Of a stretch of DNA of 64,000 nucleotides, positions 16,575-25,106 are shown in pieces (within the stretch, counting starts at the first letter, position 1; each line of letters starts with the position of its first letter). The DNA is from Lysinibacillus fusiformis (lineage in GTDB: Bacteria; Bacillota; Bacilli; Bacillales_A; Planococcaceae). Position numbers and translations under genes: made by a program. The stretch covers positions 1 through 64,000 of the forward strand of contig NZ_PDFK01000011.1 of assembly GCF_002845985.1 (NCBI RefSeq). The letters are read 5' to 3'. The notes under the pieces are model-generated. The model searched no databases. It saw only the letters and a list, made by a program, of their open reading frames with translations, and was not told the DNA's origin.

Positions 16575-16916
16575 ATGAAAAAAATTGAAGCAATCATTCG
16601 TCCTGAAGTTTTTGGGGCCGTTCGGGACGGACTTGCAAAGGAAGGAATTGCAGGTTTAAGCGTCTCTGAAATTGCCGGCTGTGGTCGTCAGTTAGGTAGA
16701 ACAGGACTCTTTCGCGGCAATACGTATGAAATTGAATTTTTACCTAAATTGAAATTGGAAATGATTGTGGACGATGGGAAAATCGATGCCATCGTAGAGA
16801 TTTTATTGCGTGAAGCAGCAACTGGCAAGGTCGGGGACGGAAAGATTTTCATTTATCCAGTAGAACAAGCAATTCGTATCCGAACAAAAGAAGTCGGATC
16901 GATTGCAGTAGAGTAA
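16575..16916 (+). CDS. glnK: PII nitrogen regulatory protein (GlnK/GlnB family)
   Basis: A 113-residue trimeric signal protein that binds ATP/ADP and 2-oxoglutarate and docks on the ammonium channel. The N-terminus MKKIEAIIRPEVF, the T-loop (residues about 37-55, RTGLFRGNTYEIEF) with Tyr51 retained, and the C-terminal GDGKIFIYPVEQAIRIRT are standard PII features. Tyr46 of E. coli GlnB is Phe here. It has a good ribosome binding site (AAGGAG) and is cotranscribed with amt 15 nt downstream. The pairing indicates that it gates Amt. Confidence 0.93.
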   Translation: MKKIEAIIRPEVFGAVRDGLAKEGIAGLSVSEIAGCGRQLGRTGLFRGNTYEIEFLPKLKLEMIVDDGKIDAIVEILLREAATGKVGDGKIFIYPVEQAIRIRTKEVGSIAVE

Positions 16917-16931
16917 AGGGGGAAGATGTAG

Positions 16932-18230
16932 ATGGATGCAGTATTATTATCGGTTAATTTAATTTGGGTGATGCTTGGTACTATTTTAGTATTCTTTATG
17001 CACGCTGGTTTTGCTATGGTCGAGGCTGGATTTACCCGCTCGAAAAATGCCGTCAATATCATCATGAAGAATTTCCTAACGATTTCCCTTGGTGGCATTG
17101 TCTATTTTTTATGTGGTTACGCCATTATGTTCGGCGACACAGTAGGTGGTATTTTCGGCACTAGCGGCTTTGCTTTAAAAGGAGTAGATGATCTTTCCTT
17201 CTTTATCTTCCAAACAATGTTTGCTGCAACTGGAGCAACGATTTTGTCTGGCGCTGTCGCAGAACGTACTAATATTTTTGCTTATATCGGCGTCATTATA
17301 CTTATGTCTTTAGTTGTTTATCCTGTTGTTGGTCACTGGGTTTGGAGTGGGCAAGGCTGGTTAACAGATCTAGGCTTTGTTGATTTTGCCGGCTCTACAG
17401 TTGTTCACTTAACGGGGGCTGTCGCAGCATTTGTCGCAGCTGTTATGGTTGGACCTCGACTTGGTAAATATGAAAATGGTCGAGTAAATGTAATTACAGG
17501 ACACAGTATCCCATTAGGAGCTTTAGGCGTATTTTTACTTTGGTTTGGTTGGTTTGGCTTTAATGGAGCTTCAACGTTAGCTGCCGATCCTGAACTTGTT
17601 CCTAGTGTTATTTCCAATACATTCTTTGCAGCAGCTGCTGGTGTAGTTGCTACCGCTTTCTATACGAAATTCCGTTACGGTCATATTGATGGCTCCCTTA
17701 CATTAAACGGTGCATTAGCCGGGCTTGTAGGGATTACGGCTGGTGCTGCGAATGTCAGTATCATGGGCTCCCTCATCATCGGCTTAATCGCCGCGCCATT
17801 ACTTGTAGAAGGTGTACGTTTCCTTGAATGGAAGCTAAAAGTAGATGATCCTGTTGGAGCGATTGCGGTTCATGGTATTTGTGGTATTTGGGGAACATTG
17901 GCAGTTGGTTTATTTGACATTGGTGGTCAAGGCTTATTGTATGGCGGTGGTTTTGGTCTACTAGGGATTCAAGCAATCGGTGTCATCGCAACAGTTGCCT
18001 GGGTTAGCGTATCTGTGTCAGCAGGCTTATTGATTATCAAAGCATTTATCCCATTACGTGTAACAGCTGAAGAAGAGATTGCTGGTTTAGATGTAATGGA
18101 ACATGGCGCTCCTGCTTACGAATTCCAAGACATTTTCAAAAGCTCTGCTGTACGAGGAGAAACCTTTGCTCATCGCTTAACACATTTCGGTAAATCACAA
18201 AGCAATGTCCAAGAAGAACAACATGTATAG
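16932..18230 (+). CDS. amt: ammonium transporter
   Basis: A 432-residue channel-like protein with 11 expected membrane spans. Family signatures include FFMHAGFAMVEAGFTRSKNA, GHWVWSGQGWL, and the twin pore histidines in STVVHLTGAVAAF and AIAVHGICGIWGTLAVG. The cytoplasmic C-terminus (EEEIAGLDVMEHGAPAYEF) is the conserved region that communicates with PII. The gene follows glnK in a two-gene operon closed by a terminator and controlled by TnrA/GlnR-type sites. Confidence 0.95.
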   Translation: MDAVLLSVNLIWVMLGTILVFFMHAGFAMVEAGFTRSKNAVNIIMKNFLTISLGGIVYFLCGYAIMFGDTVGGIFGTSGFALKGVDDLSFFIFQTMFAATGATILSGAVAERTNIFAYIGVIILMSLVVYPVVGHWVWSGQGWLTDLGFVDFAGSTVVHLTGAVAAFVAAVMVGPRLGKYENGRVNVITGHSIPLGALGVFLLWFGWFGFNGASTLAADPELVPSVISNTFFAAAAGVVATAFYTKFRYGHIDGSLTLNGALAGLVGITAGAANVSIMGSLIIGLIAAPLLVEGVRFLEWKLKVDDPVGAIAVHGICGIWGTLAVGLFDIGGQGLLYGGGFGLLGIQAIGVIATVAWVSVSVSAGLLIIKAFIPLRVTAEEEIAGLDVMEHGAPAYEFQDIFKSSAVRGETFAHRLTHFGKSQSNVQEEQHV

Positions 18231-18237
18231 CTAGTGG

Positions 18238-18284
18238 AAAATCTGCTCCTGTATCTCTAGATGATGGGGCAGATTTTTCTTTTT
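18238..18284 (+). terminator. intrinsic terminator of glnK-amt
   Basis: AAATCTGCTCC / GGGGCAGATTT hairpin followed by a T-rich run (TTTTTCTTTTTT). Confidence 0.9.
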
Positions 18285-18366
18285 TAGTTCGGTAATTATT
18301 TCCAATTCTTTCGCTCAAAACGCTCTTCCCATTGCTCAAACCACCCTTCATCAACCTTCACTTAAT

Positions 18367-18867
18367 TTAAACTTGCTCTAACTCAAGTAAAAACTGTTTC
18401 ATAGCGAGGCCACTTCGGAAGCCTGTTAATTGACCATTTTTGCCAATGACTCGATGGCATGGAATAATCGCTAGTATTGGATTTGCACCAATTGCAGTCC
18501 CTACAGCTCTAACTGCTTTCGGATTACCAATGCGTTGTGCGATATTACCATAGGATGTTGTTGTACCATAAGGCAATTCTTTTAGGGCATCCCAAACGGC
18601 TAATTGAAAAGGTGTTCCCTTTACATGGACAGGTAGGTCAAACTCAGTAAGCTCCTTGTTAAAATAAGCAGTTAACTGAGCCTTATATGGCTGTAATTTT
18701 TCTGGATTTTCTTCAAAGCCATACCCTTTAAAAGGTTTTTTAGCCCACTCTTCTACTTCCTCAAATGATGCATTTGGTGTTCCTATATAGACAAGACCTT
18801 TATCTGAAGCCACTAGATACATATCCCCTTGTGTATACGTTAATGTATCGACATACAATATTTGCAT
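18367..18867 (-). CDS. ogt: methylated-DNA--protein-cysteine methyltransferase
   Basis: A 166-residue suicide repair protein that removes methyl groups from O6-methylguanine (and O4-methylthymine) in DNA. The acceptor cysteine lies in IIPCHRVIG, preceded by the helix-turn-helix region (SYGNIAQRIGNPKAVRAVGTAIGANP). The N-terminal ribonuclease-like domain has no extra Ada domain. The ATG at 18867 has GGGGA 7 nt upstream; an upstream TTG (18873) is less likely. It is monocistronic and convergent with amt. Confidence 0.92.
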   Translation of the reverse strand: MQILYVDTLTYTQGDMYLVASDKGLVYIGTPNASFEEVEEWAKKPFKGYGFEENPEKLQPYKAQLTAYFNKELTEFDLPVHVKGTPFQLAVWDALKELPYGTTTSYGNIAQRIGNPKAVRAVGTAIGANPILAIIPCHRVIGKNGQLTGFRSGLAMKQFLLELEQV

Positions 18868-18961
18868 TTCCAAATCCCCTACTTTCTACTATTTAAACTG
18901 CATCTTCCAGTCATTTCATGCTACAGTTATTTTACCGACTATAACAAAGGAGTTTCAATAA

Positions 18962-19693
18962 ATGAATACGTTATATGAGCCTGCCATTCACTTTCAACAA
19001 GTTCATTTTTCAGTAAATGACAAAATGATATTAAAGTCAATTACTGGGTCATTTCCAAAAGGGCAAATTACGACTCTTGTTGGTCCTTCTGGTGCTGGTA
19101 AAACAACGCTACTTAAATTATGTAATGGTCTTCTGTCACCAACAAACGGGCATATACTCGTTGAAAATCAGCCTATTTCTACATATGAGCCCACCGCTTT
19201 AAGGAGACATGTTGGTATTGCTTTACAGGCAGCTCCGATGATAGCAGGTACAGTGCTAGATAATCTCGCCCTTCCCCGTACACTACAGGGGCAAAAACTC
19301 TCGCAGCAGGAGGCTGTCCAATATTTAGAGGATGTTGGATTAAACGAAAGCTTCTTACACCAATCAACAAGTGAATTGTCTGGTGGACAACGTCAAAAGG
19401 TATCCATTGCACGAACCCTGATCAATCAATCCTCTATTTTATTATTAGATGAAATTACATCTGCGCTGGATCGTCAATCCGTACAAGAAATTGAAAAATT
19501 GATTGCTACTATTAACAAAAAATACAATGTCACGATAATTTGGATTACACATAATTTGCAACAAGCATTGACAATTGGTCACTATACATGGGTTATGATG
19601 GATGGTGAGTTAATTGAAACTGGTAAAAGTGCTTTACTTGAAGCCCCAACGAATCCACGTGTTGCAGCGTTTGTTCAGGGGGTTAATCAATGA
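18962..19693 (+). CDS. fetA: ABC transporter ATP-binding protein, FetA/YbbL-like
   Basis: A 243-residue ATPase with Walker A GPSGAGKTT, signature LSGGQRQKVSIARTL, Walker B ILLLDEITSALD and H-loop WITHN. It is coupled by a 4-bp ATGA overlap to a FetB/YbbM-type permease, a pair associated with iron export and oxidative-stress resistance in Escherichia coli. A ribosome binding site (AAAGGAG) precedes the ATG. Substrate is inferred from the partner gene only; no Fur box was seen upstream. Confidence 0.82.
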   Translation: MNTLYEPAIHFQQVHFSVNDKMILKSITGSFPKGQITTLVGPSGAGKTTLLKLCNGLLSPTNGHILVENQPISTYEPTALRRHVGIALQAAPMIAGTVLDNLALPRTLQGQKLSQQEAVQYLEDVGLNESFLHQSTSELSGGQRQKVSIARTLINQSSILLLDEITSALDRQSVQEIEKLIATINKKYNVTIIWITHNLQQALTIGHYTWVMMDGELIETGKSALLEAPTNPRVAAFVQGVNQ

Positions 19694-20442
19694 CATTTAC
19701 AGCCTTATCCTTAACCCTAATCTTTGTCTGTATTCCTCTCATATTATCTAAAACATTAAAGTTGGGTCTTGAAAAAGATACGCTCATTGCAACGTTACGT
19801 TCCATTGTTCAATTGCTTGCTGTCGGCTATATTTTAAAATTTGTTTTTGACGCCAATAGTTATGGTTATATACTTCTCATGGTAGCGCTAATGATTGTCG
19901 TCGCAACATTAAATGCACGAAAAAAAGGGGTGGATATTAAAGGAATTACTTGGAAAATAGCACTGACACTTGTCGTCATAGAAATTGTTACACAAGGTGT
20001 CTTGCTAGGATTTCATATTGTTCCAGCTACTGCCCAGTATATCATTCCGATTAGTGGGATGTTAATTGGCAATTCGATGGTGCTGTCCATTTTATTTTTA
20101 AATCGTTTTACAGCTGAAATTAGTAGCCATAAAGATCAAATGGAATTAATTTTATCGCTAGGTGGCACGCCAAAACAAGCCGTTCATCGCCAACTGATCA
20201 ATGCCGTAAAAGCTAGTATGATTCCTACGATAGAAAGCCAAAAAACAATCGGTTTAGTACAGCTACCAGGTATGATGAGTGGGCAAATTATTGGTGGGGC
20301 TGACCCTATCCATGCTGTCCAATTTCAACTTTTAATCATCTTTGCGCTCTTAACAACAGCAACATTATCCAGCATCATGATTGGTTTTTTAAGTTATCCT
20401 GTGCTATTTAATGAACGTATGCAAATACTTGATATGAAATAA
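19690..20442 (+). CDS. fetB: ABC transporter permease, FetB/YbbM (UPF0014) family
   Basis: A 250-residue membrane protein with about seven spans. UPF0014 hallmarks are LRSIVQLLAVGYILKFVF near the N-terminus, PISGMLIGNSMVLSILFLNR, and LGGTPKQAVHRQLINAVKASMIPTIES followed by LVQLPGMMSGQIIGGADP. It forms a two-gene exporter with the overlapping upstream ATPase. The function as an iron exporter is established for the E. coli homologue and inferred here. Confidence 0.85.
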   Translation: MTFTALSLTLIFVCIPLILSKTLKLGLEKDTLIATLRSIVQLLAVGYILKFVFDANSYGYILLMVALMIVVATLNARKKGVDIKGITWKIALTLVVIEIVTQGVLLGFHIVPATAQYIIPISGMLIGNSMVLSILFLNRFTAEISSHKDQMELILSLGGTPKQAVHRQLINAVKASMIPTIESQKTIGLVQLPGMMSGQIIGGADPIHAVQFQLLIIFALLTTATLSSIMIGFLSYPVLFNERMQILDMK

Positions 20443-20478
20443 TTGTTAAGCTGAAATGAATATAGTTTAAAACATTTA

Positions 20479-20487
20479 TGTTATACT
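20479..20487 (+). promoter_or_regulatory. extended -10 promoter of proline dehydrogenase gene
   Basis: TG-N-TATACT lies about 25 nt upstream of the ribosome binding site. No good -35 is visible, typical for extended -10 promoters. Confidence 0.45.
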
Positions 20488-20516
20488 AAAAAGAAAATGC
20501 AGTTAGGAGAATGACC

Positions 20517-21491
20517 ATGTTATTACGCGATTTTTTCATCCAGTTATCTGAAAACCAACTATTAAATAGTGCTGCAAAGAAATATGGCCTAAAATTAGGA
20601 GCACAGAGTGTAGTAGCTGGTACAAATATTGAAGAAACAATTGCAAGCATCAAAGAACTAAATGCACATAATATTTCTTGTACGGTAGACAACCTAGGTG
20701 AATTTGTTTCAAGTAAAGAAGAAGCAACGGCTGCAAAAGAAAAAATCCTTACTGTAATCGAAGCCATCCATGAGAACGGTGTTGCTGCACATATTTCATT
20801 AAAACCATCTCAATTAGGTTTAGACATTGATGTTGATTTTTGTTATGACAACCTGTATGAAATAGTAGAAAAAGCCGCTTCTTATGATATATTTGTTAAC
20901 TTTGATATGGAAGACTACGGCCGTCTTCAAACATCCTTTGATATGGTAGAAGAGTTATCTAAAACATTTAATAATGTTGGTACAGTTATTCAATCCTACT
21001 TTTACCGTGCAAAAGACGATATCGAAAAATTCAAGGACTACCGTTTACGTATTGTAAAAGGTGCTTATAAAGAGCCTGTAGAAGTCGCCTATCAAGATAA
21101 ATTAGATATTGATTTAAACTTTATTGAGTTGATTGAATATCACTTGCTACACGGCAAATTTACGTCAATTGCAACACATGATCATAATATCATCGCACAC
21201 GTAAAACGCTTTGTTGCAGATCATAATATTCCACTTGATAAATTTGAATTCCAAATGCTATACGGTTTCCGCACTGATATGCAGAAAGAGCTTGCAAAAG
21301 AAGGCTATAACTTCTGTGTGTACGTTCCATTCGGTGAAGATTGGTACGGCTACTTTATGCGCCGTTTAGCTGAGCGTCCTCAAAACCTTAACCTTGTAAC
21401 AAAACAAGTGTTTACGAAAAAAACGAATACTGTTCTTGCTGTAGCAGCAGGTGCATTCGTTCTTGGACGTATAACAAAACGCAAAAAGTAA
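20517..21491 (+). CDS. putB: proline dehydrogenase
   Basis: A 324-residue monofunctional FAD enzyme that oxidises proline to pyrroline-5-carboxylate. Motifs are HISLKPSQLGLDID, FDMEDYGR, VIQSYFYRAKDDI, RIVKGAYKEP, and the C-terminal substrate helix YGYFMRRLAERPQN. The ATG at 20517 is preferred (TAGGAG 7 nt upstream) over the ATG at 20511, which touches the ribosome binding site. The partner pyrroline-5-carboxylate dehydrogenase is not in the window. The last 25 residues form a hydrophobic-basic tail. Confidence 0.92.
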   Translation: MLLRDFFIQLSENQLLNSAAKKYGLKLGAQSVVAGTNIEETIASIKELNAHNISCTVDNLGEFVSSKEEATAAKEKILTVIEAIHENGVAAHISLKPSQLGLDIDVDFCYDNLYEIVEKAASYDIFVNFDMEDYGRLQTSFDMVEELSKTFNNVGTVIQSYFYRAKDDIEKFKDYRLRIVKGAYKEPVEVAYQDKLDIDLNFIELIEYHLLHGKFTSIATHDHNIIAHVKRFVADHNIPLDKFEFQMLYGFRTDMQKELAKEGYNFCVYVPFGEDWYGYFMRRLAERPQNLNLVTKQVFTKKTNTVLAVAAGAFVLGRITKRKK

Positions 21492-21497
21492 AAAAAC

Positions 21498-21527
21498 GAA
21501 CCTTATCGCGCTCATGCGATAAGGTTC
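21498..21527. terminator. bidirectional terminator between putB and desR
   Basis: Perfect 12-bp stem GAACCTTATCGC / GCGATAAGGTTC with A-rich sequence on one side and a T-rich run on the other. It serves both convergent genes. Confidence 0.9.
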
Positions 21528-21530
21528 TCT

Positions 21531-22142
21531 TTATTTGTTCCATCCTTTTTCTTTAAAGCGTGCAATGGCCTCAATACGATTACCAACATTTAGTTTTTCT
21601 AAAATGGTTGAAATATAATTACGTACCGTTCCAGCAGATAAAAATAGCTCTGCCGCAATTTCCTTTGTCGTCTTGCCCTCTGCCACAAGTGTCAGCACCT
21701 GGCTTTCACGCTCTGTTAAAGGATTTTCACTATCATCCTCATAGACAAAATCAACAAGCTCTGGTGCATAAATACGTTTACCGTCCATTATTGTACGAAT
21801 CCCACTTACTAATTCCTCAATAGGGCTATCCTTTAATAAATAGCCTCTTACGCTCGCTTTCCTAGCACGCTCGAAATAACCTGGTCTGGCAAATGTAGTT
21901 AAAATAATGACCTTACAATCTGAGCCAATACTATGCATTTCTTCTGCTGCGTCTAGTCCCGTTTTCACTGGCATTTCAATATCCATAATACAAATATCAG
22001 GCTGATGTTCTGCCACCAGCGTCAATGCTTCCTCACCATTTTTTGCTAAGCCGACGACCTCCATATCCTCTTCCATACTAAGTAAAGAGCGAAGAGCCCC
22101 TAATAGCATCCCCTGATCTTCAGCGATCACAATTCGTATCAT
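21531..22142 (-). CDS. desR: response regulator DesR (NarL/LuxR type)
   Basis: A 203-residue regulator: a receiver domain (residues 1-120) with phospho-acceptor Asp54 in IMDIEMP, and a LuxR-type helix-turn-helix (PLTERESQVLTLVAEGKTTKEIAAELFLSAGTVRNYISTILEKL). The segment IILTTFARPGYFERARKASVRGYLLKDSPIEEL closely follows Bacillus subtilis DesR. Downstream of the DesK kinase and the Des desaturase in the order des-desK-desR, it should activate des transcription when membranes become ordered in the cold. Confidence 0.93.
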   Translation of the reverse strand: MIRIVIAEDQGMLLGALRSLLSMEEDMEVVGLAKNGEEALTLVAEHQPDICIMDIEMPVKTGLDAAEEMHSIGSDCKVIILTTFARPGYFERARKASVRGYLLKDSPIEELVSGIRTIMDGKRIYAPELVDFVYEDDSENPLTERESQVLTLVAEGKTTKEIAAELFLSAGTVRNYISTILEKLNVGNRIEAIARFKEKGWNK

Positions 22143-22163
22143 GTCACAAGCCTCTTTTCTATT

Positions 22164-23312
22164 CTATATGTTCTTCAGATTTTCTTTGACATTTTGATGC
22201 GTAATAGCCACTGGTATAGTTACCGTTAATGTAGTACCCTCAACACTTTCAATCTTAAAGGACCCATTAATAAACTCTAAGCGTTCCCTCATTCCCTTCA
22301 ATCCGTTCCCCGTTTTCCATGCTTGTTTTTTCGTAATACCTTGTCCGTTATCCCGAACGATTAAGTAAACTTCCTTAAAGTTTTGATGGAAAGCAATTTC
22401 ACATTTTGTTGCTCCACTATGTTTGACAACATTATTAACCGCCTCTTTTAGGCACATGCATAAAACATTTTCGACAAGTGGCGGAACTTGCAATGCATTT
22501 TTATCTCCTTCAAAAACAAACTCCATTTCTGCTGCCTTTAGTATTTGAGAAATACGCATTAGCTCATCCTCAAATTTTGCCGTCCGCATGTCTGACACCA
22601 ATTCACGAACCTCTTTTAAGGCAATGCTTGCCGTCTGGCGTATATCCTTAATCTCAATCAAAGCCTGCTGTGGATCACGTTCAATCAACCTAGAAGCTAG
22701 ATCACTTTTTAAGCCAATCATGGACAATTTTTGCCCCAAAGTATCATGCAAATCACGAGCAATTCGTTGTCGTTCCTCAAAAACAATTAACTCGGCAATA
22801 CGTTCATTAGCTGTTTCTAACTGCCCCTCTAAGTTTTCACGTTTATTTTTGGAATAAATCGTTAATGGTAAAAGAACAACAGCTAGAATGGTTAGCACAA
22901 CAAAAGGTAGCTGCGATAAAAATAAGTGAAGCTCCACAAAGAAGCCGACACCGGTAGATATAACTGTAAACCCAATATGTAGACCGTACATAATATAAAA
23001 GCCGACAGGTCTTCGTATGTTGCCAATAAAAAATGCTGTGAAAATAGATAGATACACATAGCCATATAAGATGGTCATGACAATATTGATGGCCATTTCA
23101 AAGCTGATCCACATATAAACTAAACCGCTTTTCGAATTCATGGAAAATCGATAGAAAATAAAATAAAGCATTAAAAACGTAATGCCAATCGAGATTTCGA
23201 TATAAGATGATTTCCTAAAAATGAAGAAAAACGGTAGGAAACAAAAAATAATCCATAAATATACACTGAGCATTGGACTATTCGGAATAATACTATGCCA
23301 TTTCCTCAACAT
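22164..23312 (-). CDS. desK: membrane-thickness/cold sensor kinase DesK
   Basis: A 382-residue histidine kinase. Four to five membrane spans fill residues 14-152 and are joined by a coiled-coil linker to the HisKA_3 domain. The phospho-acceptor is His189 in RIARDLHDTLGQKLSMIG, and the catalytic domain has DNGQGI and GNGLKGMRERLEF. The architecture and the neighbouring des and desR match the Bacillus thermosensor that switches from phosphatase to kinase on cooling. It precedes desR by 21 nt and is separated from des by a terminator, so kinase and regulator may be made independently of des. Confidence 0.92.
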   Translation of the reverse strand: MLRKWHSIIPNSPMLSVYLWIIFCFLPFFFIFRKSSYIEISIGITFLMLYFIFYRFSMNSKSGLVYMWISFEMAINIVMTILYGYVYLSIFTAFFIGNIRRPVGFYIMYGLHIGFTVISTGVGFFVELHLFLSQLPFVVLTILAVVLLPLTIYSKNKRENLEGQLETANERIAELIVFEERQRIARDLHDTLGQKLSMIGLKSDLASRLIERDPQQALIEIKDIRQTASIALKEVRELVSDMRTAKFEDELMRISQILKAAEMEFVFEGDKNALQVPPLVENVLCMCLKEAVNNVVKHSGATKCEIAFHQNFKEVYLIVRDNGQGITKKQAWKTGNGLKGMRERLEFINGSFKIESVEGTTLTVTIPVAITHQNVKENLKNI

Positions 23313-23405
23313 AATCTCACGCTCTTTCCTACTTTTCCCTTATTATAACAAGAAAATTTAATTTATGCCTGCACATGCTTTAGACAAAACCCATCCTTTT
23401 ACATA

Positions 23406-23439
23406 AAACAGCCATCTCGTTTGCAGAGATGGCTGTTTT
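23406..23439 (-). terminator. terminator between des and desK
   Basis: AAAACAGCCATCTC / GAGATGGCTGTTTT inverted repeat directly downstream of the des stop. It explains separate des and desKR transcripts, possibly with readthrough. Confidence 0.88.
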
Positions 23440-23442
23440 CAA

Positions 23443-24474
23443 CTAAGCGGCAATACTGCCTCTTGCTTTGCGTTTGATGATTTCATTTACTTCTTTAAAC
23501 GATACAAATTTGCCTTGATCTTCATCATATAACTTGTAACGTAATGATTCTAAACTTGTACGTAACGTAATCGTTGTTGCCATGTGTAAAGGCGGCGTTT
23601 CATTATGTGCTTTTTCAAGATTATAGTTAGGTACTCGAGGAGCTAAGTGATGGACATGGTGGAAACCAATATTCCCTGTAACCCATTGTAAAATCTTTGG
23701 CAATTTATAATACGAGCTACCTTCCACTGCGGCTTTAACATAATCCCATTCTGATTCATGTTCAAAATAAGAATCTTCATATGTGTGCTGAATATAAAAC
23801 AGCCAAATTCCTAAAGAACCAGCAATAAATAAGGTAACGCCTTGGACTAATAAAAATGCTTGCCAGCCCATGAAGAAAATTAAAGCAGCACAAACTCCGA
23901 CCATAACGATATTCGTTAAAATTGTGTTCAAGCGTTCTTTCTTTCTTGCATCCTTACGATTAAAACGATTTAAGATAAGCACCATATATAATGGTCCTAA
24001 CCCAAACATAACGAATGGGTTACGATAAAAGCGATACCATAATCGTTGTCCCTTTGAGGCTTGCATATATTCTTCCACTGTCATCATATCAATATCACCA
24101 ATACCACGCTTGTCTAGGTTTGAGCTTGTTGCATGGTGAATTGTATGTTCACGTTTCCATTTTTCATATGGGAATGATGTTAGCACTCCAGTAAAAAATC
24201 CAACCCAGTCGTTTGCCTTTTTACTTTTGAAAAATGATCCGTGTGTGCAATCGTGAAAAATAATAAAAGTTCGTACGACAAACCCCGCTGAAATGGCACT
24301 TAAGCCAACTGTTAGCCAAGGTGAAACATCTACTAATAAGTAACCAGCAACCCACAATGCAATTAACGGTACAAGTGTATTTATCATTTGAAAAACACTT
24401 TTACCCGTATTAGATTTAGCAAATGGCGCTACATCTTGGCGTAGCTTTTTTGTTTTTTCTTTAATAGTTGCCAT
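23443..24474 (-). CDS. des: acyl-lipid fatty acid desaturase
   Basis: A 343-residue membrane desaturase that introduces double bonds into acyl chains of membrane lipids. The three histidine boxes for the di-iron site are present: HDCTH (74-78), HTIHH (about 110) and HHVHH (about 272). Four hydrophobic segments fit the usual topology. The ATG has a GAGGGAG site 6-7 nt upstream. It is the regulated target of the adjacent DesK/DesR pair. The upstream region has TATGAT as a -10 with a poor -35, consistent with DesR-dependent activation, although I cannot define a DesR box with confidence. Confidence 0.93.
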   Translation of the reverse strand: MATIKEKTKKLRQDVAPFAKSNTGKSVFQMINTLVPLIALWVAGYLLVDVSPWLTVGLSAISAGFVVRTFIIFHDCTHGSFFKSKKANDWVGFFTGVLTSFPYEKWKREHTIHHATSSNLDKRGIGDIDMMTVEEYMQASKGQRLWYRFYRNPFVMFGLGPLYMVLILNRFNRKDARKKERLNTILTNIVMVGVCAALIFFMGWQAFLLVQGVTLFIAGSLGIWLFYIQHTYEDSYFEHESEWDYVKAAVEGSSYYKLPKILQWVTGNIGFHHVHHLAPRVPNYNLEKAHNETPPLHMATTITLRTSLESLRYKLYDEDQGKFVSFKEVNEIIKRKARGSIAA

Positions 24475-24548
24475 CCTTTACTCCCTCGTTTCTTTTTTTC
24501 TTATGACCTCATCATAAAACAAGAGTACAAGTCAGTAACAGACGCAAA

Positions 24549-24592
24549 CATCATAAAAAGGATATGACATTTGTCATATCCTTTTTATGATG
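24549..24592. terminator. long palindromic terminator upstream of des
   Basis: Perfect stem CATCATAAAAAGGATATGACA / TGTCATATCCTTTTTATGATG with flanking T and A runs. It overlaps the last codons of the acetyltransferase gene and terminates the metH transcript ahead of the des promoter. Confidence 0.85.
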
Positions 24593-25073
24593 TTGGTCCA
24601 TTCAAATGCAACTGATAGAACACAAGGTCTAGCCATTGTTCAAATTTATAGCCTGCATTTTTAATTGTACCTGCATATTCAAAACCTAATTTTTCATGTG
24701 CTTTAATGCTAGCATTGTTTTCTCCATCAATGCCAGCAACGAGTGTTTTGACACCACGCTCCTCTGCAATCGCTATAAGCTTATGCATGAGCTTCGTTGC
24801 AATCCCCTTTTGATAATGCTCATTATGCACGTAGACGGAATGCTCCATTGTATATTGATAACCAGGGTAAGGACGGAATTGACTATAAGTAGCAAAGCCA
24901 GCAACAATCCCATTTTCCACAAATACAAGCAGTGGATTGCCGAATGCTTGCTGCTCCTTATACCATCGCATTTTTTCATCTAAAGTTTGTATATCATATC
25001 GGTAGACAGCCTTACTTGTTAAAATAATATCATTATAGATGTCTAAAACCTCAGGTATATCTTTTTCTTCCAT
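24585..25073 (-). CDS. GNAT acetyltransferase, phosphinothricin acetyltransferase-like
   Basis: A 162-residue GNAT protein of the YwnH/Pat type: DIPEVLDIYNDII at the start, VYVHNEHYQKGIATKLMHKLI (acetyl-CoA loop) and IDGENNASIKAHEKLGFEYAGTIKNAGYKFEQWLD. Such enzymes acetylate the amino group of methionine sulfone, sulfoximine or phosphinothricin. The neighbouring metH makes a link to methionine analogues plausible but unproven. The ATG at 25073 is the only canonical in-frame start, yet AGGAGG lies about 17 nt upstream and the first beta strand is shortened. It follows metH by 33 nt and is probably cotranscribed. Confidence 0.8.
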   Translation of the reverse strand: MEEKDIPEVLDIYNDIILTSKAVYRYDIQTLDEKMRWYKEQQAFGNPLLVFVENGIVAGFATYSQFRPYPGYQYTMEHSVYVHNEHYQKGIATKLMHKLIAIAEERGVKTLVAGIDGENNASIKAHEKLGFEYAGTIKNAGYKFEQWLDLVFYQLHLNGPTS

Positions 25074-25106
25074 GAATTGACTATCTATATCCTCCTATTT
25101 TACGCC

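Noticed and set aside
16700-16760. Loss of the PII uridylylation tyrosine
   Set aside because: Counting residues shows Tyr51 is retained (TYEIEF); the change to Phe is at position 46, which is not the modified residue.
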